From Delphinapterus leucas (lineage: Eukaryota > Chordata > Mammalia > Artiodactyla > Monodontidae): a stretch of 64,000 nucleotides of DNA. This document shows, piece after piece, positions 24,186-37,131 of the stretch; the first letter of the stretch is position 1; each line of letters opens with the position of its first letter. The stretch covers positions 14,715,824-14,779,823 of the forward strand of contig NW_022098031.1 of NCBI RefSeq assembly GCF_002288925.2, given 5' to 3'. The notes under the pieces are model-generated. The model saw only the letters and a program-made list of their open reading frames with translations, searched no databases and was not told the DNA's origin. The translations under genes were made by a program, and so were the position numbers.

Positions 24186-25230
24186 AAGGGTCTGCTAAAC
24201 TTTTCCTGTAAATGGCCAGATAGTAAATATTTTAGGCCTTGCAGGCCATACAGTCTCTGTTGCAACTATTCAACTCTGTTGTAGGGAGAAAAGCAGCCAC
24301 AGACAATACATAATGAATGGGTGTGGCTGTGTTCCCCTAAAACTTTATTTATAGACCCTGAAATTGAAATTTCAGATAAGTACCCTTCTTTTGAATTTTT
24401 CAACATTAAAAACGTAAAAACCAGTCTTAGTTTTCAGGCTGTATAAAAATAGGCTGCAGATTACAGAAATGCAAAACAAAACCATAATGAGATACCATTC
24501 CTCACCCCCTGATGGCTGTAATCAAAAAGACAAATAATAACAAGTGTTGGCAAGAACATGGAGAAATTGGAACCCTCTTACATTACTGTGGGGATGTAAA
24601 ATGTCACAGTAGCCTTGGAAAACACTTTGGCAGTTTCTCAAATGGCTAAGCATAGAGTTACATATGATCCAGCAATTCCACTCCTAGGTATATACCCAAG
24701 AGAAATGAAAATATATGTCCACACAAAACATAATACACAAATGCTCATGGCAGCATTATTCATCATAACCAAAATGTGGAAACAGTGATACTATGGATCA
24801 TTTGGCAGTAAAAAAGAATGAAGTGTTACTGTGCTCAACCTGGATAAATCCTGAAAATGTGCTAAGTGAAGGAAGCCAGTCACAAAAGACCACCTACTGT
24901 ATGATTCCACTTATAAGAAATGTCCAGAATAGGCAGATCTATAGACAAAAAGTAGATTAGTGGTTACCTAGGGCTGGGCGCGTTTTGGAGACAGGGGGAT
25001 TAACTTGCTCATGAGTGACGGTTTTTTGGGGGGTGTGATGAAAATGTTATAAAAGTGACTGGGGTGATGATAGCACAACTCAATAAATATACCAGACAAC
25101 CATTGAACTGTACACTTTAAAAGGGTAACTGTATAGTATGTAAATTATATCTCAATAAAGCTGTTAAAAAATAAATAACGGGCTGCAGTCTAACTGGTCA
25201 CGCAGGTGGCAGTTTGCCAGCTTCTGCTGT
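24186..25230. mobile_element. hAT-Charlie-like DNA transposon split by an L1
   Basis: The left part carries ccagatagtaaatattttag, gccttgcaggccatacagtc and aactttatttatagaccctg. The right part from 25181 carries a cagtttgccagcttctg end that is the inverted match of the start. Flanks ttatagac / ctgtagac may be an 8-base TSD with two changes. The exact family name is not certain. Confidence 0.7.
24460..25180 (+). mobile_element. L1 LINE 3' end inserted in the hAT element
   Basis: ORF2 tail and 3' UTR of a diverged L1 (gatacatatgatccagcaattcc-type text near 24660, then aagcccaggatcac-free tail ending ctcaataaagctgttaaaaa). The short repeat ggctgcag at 24452-24459 and 25181-25188 is the probable TSD. 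Confidence 0.85.
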
Positions 25231-25638
25231 AGACACCAAATGAACTGGCTCCTTTCAGAAGCTTACTAGTAGATTCAGCTATTTAAGCTTGGAAAATTCA
25301 ATTTAGAAGAGCTGCAAGATAACTGTAGTCAGACAGGCCTTTGTTCTTGGGTCTTGCTGGTGAGGGGATCTGTTCGTCTCATAGATGTACAATCTAAGCA
25401 ATGATGAATTCCTGTTTGTAATTAAAGCCAGGAGTTCAGCCCCCTTACTCAGATATACTCAGATTCACAGTAGTTTCCAGCAGTGAGGTCTTGCAGAGCC
25501 ACTAGGCTGCAAGGACCTTCACTTTGTCCCAGCCAAGCTTCCCAGGCAAGCAATCATTTTGTCGATCTTTCTTCTTCTAGACCAGCTGGCTGGTTACCTT
25601 AGACTCCTCAACTTCCCATGATTAAAAAACAAAGCTTT

Positions 25639-25844
25639 GGGGACTTCCCTGGTGGCGCAGTGGTTAAGAATCCACCTCCCAATGCAGGCGACATGGGTTC
25701 GAGCCCTGGTCTGGGAAGATCCCACATGCCGCGGAGCAACTAAACCCCTGCGCCACAACTACTGAAGCCTGGGGGCCTAGAGCCCGGGCTCCGCAACGAG
25801 AAAGCCCGTGCAGCACAACAACGAAGACCCAATGCAGCCAAAAA
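25639..25844 (+). mobile_element. CHR-type SINE, internally shortened
   Basis: The head ggggacttccctggtggcgc, the B box gggttcgagccc and the tail gcagcc plus poly(A) are present, but several internal cagtagttgtgg-type units are missing compared with 23764. The TSD is aaagcttt at 25631-25638 and 25845-25852. Confidence 0.93.
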
Positions 25845-25949
25845 AAAGCTTTATCTCATTGCCTCTTTGGAGAGGTAATGCGAGGGGGTGATGGTAAAAC
25901 TTAACCTAAATTTTTCTTCTTGTAATCAGTCTTGGCCAAGGCAAGACTA

Positions 25950-26068
25950 CCTCCAGTAGACTATAAGCTCCATGAAGTCAGGGCCTTATATGATTTGTTT
26001 ATGACTATATCTCCTTACCTAGCCCAGGATCTGGCTGATCATAGATGCTCAACAGATGTTTTCAATAA
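25950..26068 (+). mobile_element. L2 LINE 3' end
   Basis: L2 tail text: gactataagctccatgaagt, cagggccttatatg, then catagatgctcaacagatgt. Confidence 0.7.
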
Positions 26069-27214
26069 GAAATAGATGTTTTGAAAAACATCAATTACGA
26101 CAGGAAGACTATGAAATTACCTTAAAAATGTAAAAGTAGTTTATGACCAATATTATGATATAAATTAGAATAAAGAGAATGAAAAGAAGGACAGAAATAT
26201 GATTAGAAAAGTAGGAAAGGAGATGGGGAGAGAGTGTTAAAAAGAGAGGACACAGTCAGAGTCACCATTATAAGCAAGAGAAGGAGCGTGGTAAAAAGAG
26301 AATTTTATTTAAAATAAAAACTGATGAGGGTTTGACTGAAGGAGCATTTATTTTGGGAATAATCCTTTTAGGAGACTTGGCGAGTTGTAAGCCAGGACTG
26401 CTACCCATACACTGGTCAGAATAAAGACCATCCCAAATTTTGAAAAGGACAGTTTTGTCTACCACTTCATACCTTTTGTCTTAAATCCTTAGAATCTCCT
26501 GAATGAGATATTACATACCTTCCCCAGGAGGACTAGAAGTTTTAGGAAATAAAGCACATAGCAGTGTTTTTGCTTTTAAGAGGGAAGCTTTTCAGTTCAC
26601 TTCCAGCCTTAATTCTTAGATAATTTGTGCCTCATCTCCTCTCTCTTTAGGCTTTGCATGTGGTGATAGCTAATTTTTAAAAATTGGAAGGGAATCTTTG
26701 GTTTTATCATTAAGTGTCAAGAAGAGGTCATGTGTAGAAAAAAATGTTTAATAAGATGCAGAAAGCACAGCCCCAAGGGTCTCCATGAAGACCTTTGCCT
26801 TACATGTAAATGGATAAATGGATGGAAATGCCACCTTTTAGTAACGTGGGTGAGAACGACAGGAATGAATGATCAGAGGAGTTAAGAATTTAATGATACA
26901 TAAATACTTAAGAAAAAATACTCAAACGACCTTCTCCGAGGAACACAAGATATGAATTTTAATGATGTCACTAAAAGACCCAAACAAGTCCATGATCATT
27001 TAAAACACAAAGGGAGGATCCCTTTGTCTTAATGAGTGTTCCAATCTCCTAGAATTAACTAGAAAGAACATGTTGACAAAGATACAACTCCAATCTATTT
27101 GGGAGTTTAAATAGTGTCGATTTATGAGAACATTTATATTTTATTAAGAAAAATGATTAAAAAAATTTGCTGGGGTTCATAGTACAGCATTAGTAAAACT
27201 GAATACCATAATTA

Positions 27215-27330
27215 TTTCAACAACTAATTATTGACTATCAACTATGTGCTAGTCACTGTAAAGATTAATAAGACCCAGTGTGCCTATCTTCAAGAAGCTT
27301 ACTATACAGCAAGCTTATAGTAAGTTAACT
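27215..27330 (-). mobile_element. L2 LINE 3' end
   Basis: Reverse L2 tail: ttgactatcaactatgtgct, agtcactgtaaag, then cttcaagaagcttactatac. Confidence 0.6.
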
Positions 27331-27709
27331 ACAGAAATAATTATATGATAAAGTAGTTGATAATAAATAAACAGGAGGTACAGAGCTTTATGCGAGTTAC
27401 AAGGCAAAAAGGCTTGTATATTATTGAGATAATCAGTAAAACTTTCATGAAGGAAGTAGCATTTGAGATGAGGCTTGGAAAACAGCAACTTTTTCATAGT
27501 CTGAGATATGAGAGATGAGCATTCCAGGTAGTGGGTACAGTAACAGCAAAGGTACAGAAGTGGGAAAGCAGGAGAGATTTTTAGGAAACTCAACAGCTAT
27601 TTTGCCAAAGTGTAAACTATATGTTTTGGGGAGGGGGCAGTAGGAAATACCACAACTGGACAGTTATGTAGGAGTTATGTAGGAGTCAGATTGTGGGGAG
27701 CTTTTCAGA

Positions 27710-27790
27710 TTCATTCCCTCACTCATTCAACATTCACTGAGCCCCCGTGCCTGCCACCGTGCTGAACACAGCAGCAAAAAACATAGATAG
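27710..27790 (-). mobile_element. L2 LINE 3' end
   Basis: Short reverse L2 tail: cctcactcattcaacattca then gcctgccaccgtgctgaaca. Confidence 0.55.
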
Positions 27791-28980
27791 GAGACGTGAG
27801 TACTGTAACCACATCAGCTGTGTCTCCACAGACGTTCACAACTAGAGGCCTAAACATTCTTTTCATAAAATGAAGTCACACTATTTGTCTGCTCCCTAAA
27901 TTTCATATTGAATTAGTCAAGCTTATTAACGGCCGTGACCTGAGTCCAGGCGATTGCTGTCTCACAGGGGTTCAAAAGTAATTTTGAGGAAGAAAGAAAC
28001 ACATTTGCAACCAGTTATACTTTCCAGTTACACTCTAATTTCAAGGAACTAGGTCAAATTCCTTAGCAGGTTCGGAAGGATTTAACCTGTTCCTTTCTGG
28101 GAACAGTGACCTCTGCAGCTTGCTCCTTAAGAGGCTGGTGCCACTCAGTTTGTCCCAGTGGGGTGATATCATGATGATAATCACACCCCAGTGGCTGATC
28201 CACCAGACTGGCCAAATTTGGGATTTATCAAGGTACTGCTAAAGAATTCTAAGGACAAATTCTTGCAGCTGTCTTCAGCCTTGAACATGACTGGAATATC
28301 AATCTATAAGCTGGAGGTGGCACATGTTGGAGATTTATTGAAACTACAGGAACCCAGATTTTACTGTGGCAAATTTGGGCACCCTGGCTATTAAAATAAA
28401 GAGGCTATGCCTATGTTTAAACCTTTTAAAAAAGAAATGTGAAATAACCAAACATTAAAAATAGAAATGAAAGTCATTGAAATGCAGAGCAATTATATAG
28501 ATGACAAATTGAAATGTAAAAATGTATTCACGAAAAGGCTATGATAAAAGATTATCATTCACTCAAGGTGTTATAATAAGGAGGCTTCCCAGGCTGAGTG
28601 TTAATTGAATATAAGGTGGCAGGAGGGGCCTAAAAAGCTTTCTCAGTTTGAAGTTCAAATCTGTGGAACTCCCTGTCCTCCCGGCTTTAACTCAGACCTG
28701 ACATTACTCACTTGAGGAACTGCTGCCAAGCTTGTCTTTGCATCCAGGCAGAAAACAGCACCGCAAGTCTTTACAAAAAGCCTCTGGGCCTTCAATGGCC
28801 TAACTGATGAAAGTTAATTTACTAGTCTACTTGCCATTTACATGTTAGTCTTCTAATAAGATAGTGTTTCTCAGAGTACCTAATCTCTGTCCTTTCACCC
28901 CCTCAACCTGAAATCCATGTTGGACCAGCCCAGTCAGGAAAATGGCCTAGTTTTGATCCCCTAGATAATTATATGAGTCT

Positions 28981-29092
28981 TTTTTCTTTTTGGCTCTGTT
29001 GCGTGGCTTATGGGATCTAAGTTCCCCGACCAGGGACTGAACCTGGCAGTGAAAGCGCAGAGTCCTAACCACTGGACCAACAGGGAATTCCC
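28981..29092 (-). mobile_element. CHR-1-like short SINE
   Basis: Reverse copy: tttttggctctgttgcgtgg on the left, ccgaccagggactgaacctg in the middle, ccaacagggaattccca on the right. It is more diverged than the other copies. Confidence 0.85.
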
Positions 29093-29159
29093 AGGGGTCA
29101 TTTTTTAAACCAAATTTCTGCTGGGTGACTCTCTCTACAGCTTAGAAAGGAAGACATAG

Positions 29160-29260
29160 CAGAAATATTTATTCAATTCAGTCAATCAGTATATATGTTT
29201 TAGTGCCTAATATATTCCTAGCACTGTGCATGATGCTACTAGGAAGAGAAGTATCAGAGG
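29160..29260 (-). mobile_element. L2 LINE 3' end
   Basis: Reverse L2-like tail: ttattcaattcagtcaatca, cctagcactgtgcatgatgc. Confidence 0.5.
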
Positions 29261-31109
29261 CTAACAGTCAGAGATATAGGATCAACACAAATAAAGAAGG
29301 TATAAGACAGTACTCCTTTGTATGGACTGTGCTAAGAAGGCACCCTGTCCAACTGCCTTGCTACCATGGTGACAGTTACTAAGAAATGCACAGATCCACA
29401 TACGAACAGGTTACAGAGTTCTGTTTTGTTGTTATTGTTTTTAAATATGCAGTTTCTCCAGTGAGATGAATGGTTCTTAATATCAGTCTCCAATTTTCTC
29501 TATGAACTCTGTATTCAAGTCCTTAAAGAGCATGTCGACCAATCCATGCTGACCCTGCACAATTTGGGGGTTTTCCTGTTGCTTGGGGATCAGGCTTTAA
29601 CCCTTCATATGTAGTGTGGAATAACCTCAAGTGTTCCAGGCATCTAAGTTTACCTGACTCTAATACACAGGTATGATTTCCCAAGGATACCCCAAGGTTA
29701 AGAAGGAATTCTTTTTTTTTTTGCAATAATAATTAAAGATGTTTATTATAGCATTATTTATACCATATTTTATCCAACTATAAGAAGGAATTCTTGATCA
29801 TCCCTAAATTCCTGCTTTTTAGTGGCTGCTATCTCCTCTTTGCCCCACCTCATCCTAGCTGTGACCACTGTCCCCTCCTCATTTATCCCCCGAGCACCAT
29901 TACATACAAGCGGTTCTTTATAAAAGACTTTGACTGAAAGTCTGGGAATTATAAGAGTAAGTAGTATTCTATATCACAGGATAGGAAATATAAGTATCCA
30001 AAAGTTCTATGGCCATTTTCAACAGAGGGAATTTCTCCCCATATTTTCCTCTCAGGCTCTGCCTGCTGCCACTTTACTCAGATTTCCTTCTCCTTCATCT
30101 CTTTTCTGAGTTCTGCAGGTCCAAATCGCTGTAATTTCATTACTCCAAGCAATGTAATTCTCATAGTCAAACCATCCCCCATATAGACTAACTCACAATC
30201 CCCAAAGGCCCATCTTTTTTTTTTCTCTCCTCAAACAAAATCTCCATTTACCCCAGAGGTGGATTTTGCTGTTCCCCTGGAATGTAAAATAGCAGCTAAA
30301 CATAACTGTTTTTAAAAGGTACTTATTTTCTTTCCCTGCTTACACACTTTTTGGCTGAATTCTTCCGTTTACTCTGTACTCATGGTAACTTTTTTCTTGA
30401 GACTGTCTGAACTACAGATGTAAAGTCAAAGTGTCAGAAGCATTTTGCATCGTGCATAGGTCATTCATATGTTTAGAGAGAAGTTTAGTTCCTTTTTTTT
30501 CTTTTTAAAATTCATTTTCTAAAAAAGTGATTCCTCGAAGATTGAGAAAAACTATGGAATGATTTGTGATTTTCTGATTGCCCTATAGGAGATACATAGG
30601 GAGCAGAATAAAAACTGGTCCCCTGTAGAAAACTCCCTACTGTGTCTGGCATTATCCACAGGCCAAGACCCCTTTATATGCATGCAACACAATTTTCATA
30701 AAAGAAACCTTTTCACATTCAGTCACAGGAGTAGACGCTTGGGCAGTGACCACAGCTCTGCTTTAAGGATAAGAATCTTAACTTTGACTACAGAAATGTT
30801 TCTGGAAGTGCTGAGTACTGATTTCTTGGAGGCAGCCCTCAATTACATTTGAATGTCGTCCCCAAAAGAAAGTAACATATGACAGTAAGTACAGCCTCTT
30901 GTGAAGATGGATATTTCCCCTTAGAAAGATCTCAATCTTTCTATCTATATATACACCCCCGGACTAGGTACCATGGAAGATGTGAGAAAACAATAAAACA
31001 AAATTGAAATCCCATAGGAGCTTAGAATTCAGAGGGTAAGAAAAGTTTCACTATACAGAAGTAATAATTATTGAATGAAAAACAAAGTAGAATTTATTCA
31101 CAGAGTTCT

Positions 31110-31262
31110 GGAATTTTAGAACTAGAAGTATTTTAAAGATTATTCACTGATATACAGAGGAGAAAACTGGAGCCCAGAAGGGTTACCTGAGGTCACACAG
31201 TGCATTAGTGGCAGAGCCAGGAAGAGACCACAGATATCAAGAGCTTTGTCTACTTTACCACA
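31110..31262 (-). mobile_element. MIR SINE
   Basis: Reverse MIR core: gagaaaactggagcccagaa, ggttacctgaggtcacacag, then agtggcagagccaggaagag. Confidence 0.85.
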
Positions 31263-31389
31263 CTGTAACAACTATTAAGCATCAATTCTATGCAAGGAAA
31301 TATACAGCTTGAGATAATAAATGCAAAATGCCTAGCACAATGTGTGGGACCATCAGCTGTCATCGTTATCATAATCGTCATCACAATTA

Positions 31390-32490
31390 TAATGGTTAAG
31401 AGTACAAATTTTGTGGGCAGAAGACCTAAATAGATATTTCTCCAAAGAAGACATATAGATGGCCAAGAGGCACATGAAAAGATGCTCAACATGGCTAATT
31501 ATTACAGGAATGCAAATCAAAACTACAATGAGGTATCATCTCACACCAGTCAGAACGGCTATCATTTAAAAAGTCTACAAATAACAAATGCTGGAGAGGG
31601 TGTGGAGAAAAGAGAACCCTCCTGTTGGTGGGAATGTAAATTGGTGCAGCCACTGTGGAAAACAGTATGGAGGCTCCTCAAAAAACTAAAAACAGAGTTG
31701 CCATATGATCCTGCAATCCCATTCCTGGGCATATATCCAGAGAAAACTATAATTCAAAAAGATACGTGCACCCCAATGTTCATTACAGCACTATTTACAA
31801 TAGCCAAGACATGGAAGCAACCTAAGTATCCATTGACAGATGAATAGATAAAGAAGATGTGGTACATATATACTGTGGAATACTACTCAGCCATAAAAAG
31901 AATGAAATAATGCCATTTGCAGCAACATGGATGGACCCAGAGATTATCACACTAAATGAAGTCAGAAAGAGAAAGACAAATACCATATGATATCACTTAC
32001 ATATGGAATCTAAAATACAACACAAATGAACTTATCTACGAAACAGAAACAGACTCACAAACATAGAGAAAAGACTTGTGGTTGCCAAGGGGGAGGGGGC
32101 TGGGGGAGGGATGGATTGGGAGTTTAGGATTAGCAGATGCAAACTAGTATATACAGAATGGATAAACAACAAGGTCCTACTGTGTAGCACAGGAAACTAT
32201 ATTCAGTATCCTGTGATAAACCATAATGAAAAAGAATGCATATATATGTATAACTTAATCACTTTGCTGTAGAGTAGAAATTAACACAACATTGTAAATC
32301 AACAATACTTCAATAAAATTAAGTTTTTTAGTACAAATTTTGGTATTGGAACTGCAGCTCTACCACTTATTGTGTAACTGTAGATGAGCTACTTATCTTC
32401 TCCAAACCCTAGCTTCTTCATCTATAGAATGAGAATAAAAATAATATCTACCTAATAGGATGGTTATGAGGATTATATATACTTCTCACT
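31390..32490 (+). mobile_element. MIR SINE split by an L1
   Basis: The MIR head ggttaagagtacaaattttg ends at 31413 and the MIR continues at 32343 with tattggaactgcagctctac, tgtaactgtagatgagctac and ctaataggatggttatgagg. The L1 lies between. Confidence 0.85.
31414..32329 (+). mobile_element. L1 LINE, 5'-truncated, with exact TSD
   Basis: About 0.9 kb of ORF2 C-terminus plus 3' UTR (translated fragment [20 protein letters not shown] in 31482-31847). The 13-base TSD agtacaaattttg is at 31401-31413 and 32330-32342, both inside one MIR. Confidence 0.95.
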
Positions 32491-33589
32491 TGAGTATGTT
32501 CAAACATTAGCTGTTCCATTTATTAAGCTATATAGGTATACAGAGAGACAGACAAAGATACACACATACAGAGTATTGGTGGAACTTCTCTTTGCTCTGC
32601 CAAAAAGACAGCCAAAAAGTTAACACTTTTTTAGCTTTTACTATATAGATATCAGTACCCAAAAGTATGGAGCAAAGAAAATAGGAAAAGAAATGCTATT
32701 TGGGATATTACAATATAGAAACTGCTTACTATTCTCAACAAATATACACCAAGTTTCTGTTTTCAAGGAGCTTGTAACCTAGTGGAGGAAGAAACCAGGC
32801 TGTTACGATATGGAGTGATATACACGTTGCAAAGCCAGAGTTAAGAGCTGTGAAAGCTCACAAAAGGGCATCCTATTCAGTAAGAGTGGAGGCAGAGAAG
32901 TGAGTCTCAGAGAAGGTTTCTCAAATAAAGGAATAAAGAGCTGGCCAAAGATGAGAAGAGCTGGAAAGTGCCTAAAGCTACAATCCAGGTGGGTCCTCAG
33001 GATCCGTGCCAAACCTCCAGTGTGCCTTCTTACACTGCAGGTGTTAAAGAAGGAAAAACCACACCTCCCCCATCTCCCTGCAGTTAGGGTTCTGCTTCTG
33101 CCAATTAGAAGGTGGATCACAGGCTGAAGCCACCTGCTTTGTTTCTGCTGGCGAACTCAGCTGTGAACACGTTGGGCTTTTCTGCTACATTATTTCAGTG
33201 TCTAGGTACTAACTTCACAGGCGTTGAGAGGTAGTCACAGGAGCAGCAGTGGCTTCCTGATCCTTGGATTAACAGCTACAGTGGTATGTCTTTGAACTCA
33301 ACAGTTCCAATGGAGTCCCCTGATTCCCCGTCTCTCTGATTATTGCAGAGGTAGCAGCTACCCTGGTAAACCAGCCCAGCAGTCTTGTCCTAGTAATCAT
33401 TCCTGGAGGCCCCACTTTATCCCTTCACCCTTTCCAATAACTTTGTAAGCTCCTGATTCCCCAAATTAAATCCTTCTTGCTTAAAATGATGTGAATGGTT
33501 CCTACTGCTTGAATCGAATACACCAAAAGAATATAAAAATGCAAAATGTGCCATGAATAATATTATTTGCAGGGGTCAGCAAATAATGG
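32491..33589. other. Intergenic, possible unassigned ancient repeat
   Basis: The section 33080-33500 has a repeat-like feel (for example ggaggccccactttatccct then ccccaaattaaatccttctt), but I cannot name a family. No gene is supported by the 105-codon minus frame at 32803-33120. Confidence 0.4.
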
Positions 33590-34065
33590 GCTGAACATGG
33601 GTGTGTAAATATCTCTTTGAGATCCTTTCTTTTGGATATATACCTAGAAGAGGGATTACTGGATCATATGGTATTTCTGTTTTTAGTTTTTTGAGGAACC
33701 ACCACACTGTTTTCCATAGGGGCTGCACCATTTTATGTTCTTACCAACAGGGGACAAGGGTTCCAATTTCTCCACATCCTCGCCAACACTTGTGATTTTC
33801 TGTTTTGTTTTTTTGATGGTAGCCATTCTAATGAGCATGAGTGATATGTCACTGTGGTCTTGATTTGCATTTTCCTAATCATTAGTGATGTTGAGCATCT
33901 TTTTATATGCTTTTTGGCCATTTGTATATCTTCTTTGCCCATTTTTAAATTGGATTCTATTTGTTGTTGTTGTTGAATTATAAGAGTTCCTTATATATTC
34001 TGAATATTATCCCCTTATCAGACACATGATTTCCTTGGGTTGCTTTTTCACTCTGTTGCTTCTGC
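33590..34065 (-). mobile_element. Old L1 ORF2 fragment
   Basis: Reverse L1 ORF2 blocks: gggattactggatcatatgg, cctcgccaacacttgtgatt, cattagtgatgttgagcatc, ttccttatatattctgaata. It is well diverged and the reading frame is destroyed. Confidence 0.9.
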
Positions 34066-35662
34066 CAGTCCAGTTTTAGTCCATGCTCATGAATGGAAGT
34101 CTAGTCTGGAGCAACTTGCTGGCAGTCTGGCCAGATCTGGAGCCATCTTCCATCCTAAAGACACCAGTGGGAATAAGCCAGAGCATCCCTATCTTGGACA
34201 CTTCAGGTCTTAGATACTCTGATTCCCTGTGATATCGAAAAGTATCCCCATGCTTTACTTTGAACCAGAACAAGCCAACCTAAGGTTTCTGGGGCTGCCA
34301 AATTAGAAAGAGCCTCAAGACTGGGTATGGGAGTCATGGAGGTAGACTCACCAGATTCAGGTTTTCCACTGTCAAGTACCTGCCACTAGAAAGCTGAAAT
34401 CAAACACAATTTTCACATCTGTTTTGTAATTTAGCGCTGCTCCTTTTACTTCAAACAGTAGTTCAGTTCATCTTCTTTGATTCTCTCTGTTTATCCTGAG
34501 GGGATAAAATATCCCAACCCTAGAGACCTTAACGATTTCCAGTAGAATACATAGAGAGTTAATGCATGATTTAGTCTAAAATACAACCCAGTTCACACAG
34601 TACTTGCTCCAAAAAATCCTTGCTGATTCTGTATTAGTGGGTATGAACTCCAAGGCATGCTACGTTTGCTAAAATATCCTATTTGAAGAGAGATGATTCT
34701 GATTTATAGAAGGTCTATTTCCTTTTCTAACTACTACTGCCTTTTGGAAGACTTTAGGAAGCCTTAATGTGCATTATTTTTATGGTCCCCACAAGAAAAG
34801 GAAAATGGGATGGTTAAGAGAGCTGCATAAGGTCAAGAAGAAGAAACACTGGAAATAAAAGATCCTAATTCTCTTCTTCCCTGACTTTTATGTTAAGTTG
34901 TTGCTATTCAAGGGCCTACATTCAAGTGTTTATCACTGCATTACCTTTAATCATGAGTATCAGGGATAGTGACATTTATAAATGATTTCAGCTGTAAGTA
35001 ACAGAAAACCCAAACATAAGTAGGTTAGAAAAATAGTTTTTTCCTCATCATAACAAGAAATCCAGAGATAGGTAGTTGCTGGCACTGGTTTAAATGTTCA
35101 GCGATCTCAAGGCTAAAAGTCGTTCATTTTCTCAACTTTTCGCTCACGGATGAAAGATGGCTACCACAGCTCCAGACATCCTATTCTTTACAAAGCAGAG
35201 AGAACAGAGAAGAGATGATACCAGTTCTGGCTGTGCCATTTTATTTGGAAGGCATAAGGTTTCCTGGAACTTCCTCCTCAACCTCAGAAATCTTCAGCTT
35301 ACTTCTCAAAGGCTGAAACACCACTCCCAGGTGTAAGCAAGGCTAGGAAAACAAAATACATGGGGATATTTGGTTTTCCCACCCCAGAAGCAGGCAAGTG
35401 AGAGGGAAGTTGGCAATGAGTGTTGGTCTGCCAAGTTTTAGGGTTTGCCACAGTGAAAACCAGGAAACACCAAAATATTCAAGAATGCAAGACTGACTAA
35501 GTGTAATGTGCCATATGAATCCCAGGTAGCTGTTAAAAATTGTGGTACAGAAAAATACTTAGTGGCATCATGCAAAATTATTCATAAAATGTTATCAACT
35601 AAAAAATTAACATATAAAACAATAGATGAGAAAACATCAAATTTGTTGGGGTGACCTAAGTT
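34066..35662. other. Intergenic, possible unassigned ancient repeat
   Basis: The section 34990-35450 resembles an old interspersed repeat (gctgtaagtaacagaaaacc, aagtaggttagaaaaatagt). The section 36070-36480 likewise looks repeat-derived. Neither is assigned. Confidence 0.4.
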
Positions 35663-35676
35663 TAGATAGATTTTTA

Positions 35677-35995
35677 AAAATAAATTTATTTATTTATTCA
35701 TTTATTTATTTATGGCTGGGTTGGGTCTTCCTTGCTGCACGCGGGCTTTCTCTAGTTGCGGCGCGTGGGGACTACTCTTCATTGCGGTGCGCGGGCTCTA
35801 GGCACGCGGGCTTCAGTAGTTGTGGCATGCAGGCTCAGTAGTTGTGGCTCGTGGGCTCTAGAGCGCAGGCTCAGTAGTTGTGGCACATGGCCTTAGTTGC
35901 TCCGTGGCACGTGGGATCTTCCCGGACCAGGGCTTGAACCTGTGTCCTCTGCATTGGCAGGCAGATTCTTAACCACTGCGCCACCAGGGAAGCCC
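35677..35995 (-). mobile_element. CHR-type SINE, long form
   Basis: Reverse copy with ggctgggttgggtcttcctt at left and ccaccagggaagccc at right. The TSD tagatagattttt is at 35663-35675 and 35996-36008. Confidence 0.95.
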
Positions 35996-36659
35996 TAGAT
36001 AGATTTTTATAAGTGAAATATATATATGCAAAAAGAAAAAAACTGGAACTTATACTCTGAAAATGTTGACTTAGGTTGGGTTTTCCAGGAAACAGACTCT
36101 GAGGCAGAGATTTGCTTGCAGCTGGTTTAGTGGAGAGTGCTCTGAGGAGCAGCACCTGTTGTGGGGGCAGGACTGGGCAGAAGGAGAAGGTGAACTGCAG
36201 GGCAGATGCCACAGAGGCTTTAACTGGTTCCATTGGAAGTTCTGAAGCTGAAGTCCCAGACTGTCCCAACTGAGGGACTGTGCCTTGTACCTCCACAAGT
36301 GACCCGTCGTGGGATTTGGACTGTCCCCACGGAGGGGATATAACCTAGCGTGAGGCAGTTTCCTTCACAGAGGCAATTTTGGAGAAGAATTCAACTGTGA
36401 GTCATCAGCAGCCAACATTCTTGGCAGCTGTATCTTGAGATCCGGGCAGCACACCGCAGCGTCCACCAGAAATGTCAACAGTGATTATCTCTGGGTTTGG
36501 GGATTAAGGTTGGTTTTCTCTCTTTTTAAAAATATTTTCCAAATTTTCCATAATGAATATAACATTGTTCTAAGCATTAAATGAGTTAATTCATAGAAGG
36601 CAGTTAGCACAGTTCCTGGAATTTATTAAACACTCAATAAATTTAGCTATAATTATTTT

Positions 36660-36690
36660 GTATTTATATATATATATATGTATATACGTG
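36660..36690. repeat. Short (TA)n microsatellite
   Basis: A run of alternating t and a, tatatatatatatgtatata, follows a probable MIR scrap. Confidence 0.8.
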
Positions 36691-36803
36691 TTCATGTAAC
36701 ATTTTAAAGGGAAAACATAAATATGGATATTGTCAAGAAGAACGTATGAAATAGGATTAAAATAATAACAGAACTTGCTGTTCCTTTTGGCTTATTATTT
36801 TTT

Positions 36804-37027
36804 AAAATATTTATTTATCTATTTGGCTGCACTGGGTCTTAGCTGCAGCATGAGGGATCTTTGTTGCTGTGTGCAGGATCTTCGTTGCAGTGTGCGGGAT
36901 CTTTAGTTGCGGCATGTGGGATCCTTAGTTGGGGCAGGCAGGATCTAGTTCGCTGACCAGGGATCGAACCTGGGCCCCCCGCATTGGGAGCTTGGAGTTT
37001 TAACTGCTGGACCACCAGGGAAGCCCC
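36804..37027 (-). mobile_element. CHR-related SINE, variant with ggatctt repeats
   Basis: Reverse copy with four imperfect gcaggatctt/gtgggatcctt units, then gaccagggatcgaacctggg and ccaccagggaagcccc. The 16-base TSD tggcttattatttttt is at 36788-36803 and 37028-37043. Confidence 0.9.
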
Positions 37028-37131
37028 TGGCTTATTATTTTTTTAATCTGTTTTAATCTGTGAAATTCTTTCTTATGACATTGTTTCTTTCCGGCATGTC
37101 CAACAGAACTTTATGTAATGACAGAAATTTC

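Larger units (their letters stand above)
26070..28980. other. Intergenic; two L2 scraps and one unexplained frame
   Basis: Beyond the L2 tails listed there is a 67-codon frame at 28191-28394 (ending GKFGHPGY) with an aataaa just after its stop. It starts at GTG rather than ATG and I do not recognise it. Positions 29261-31109 also hold nothing I can name. Confidence 0.5.
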
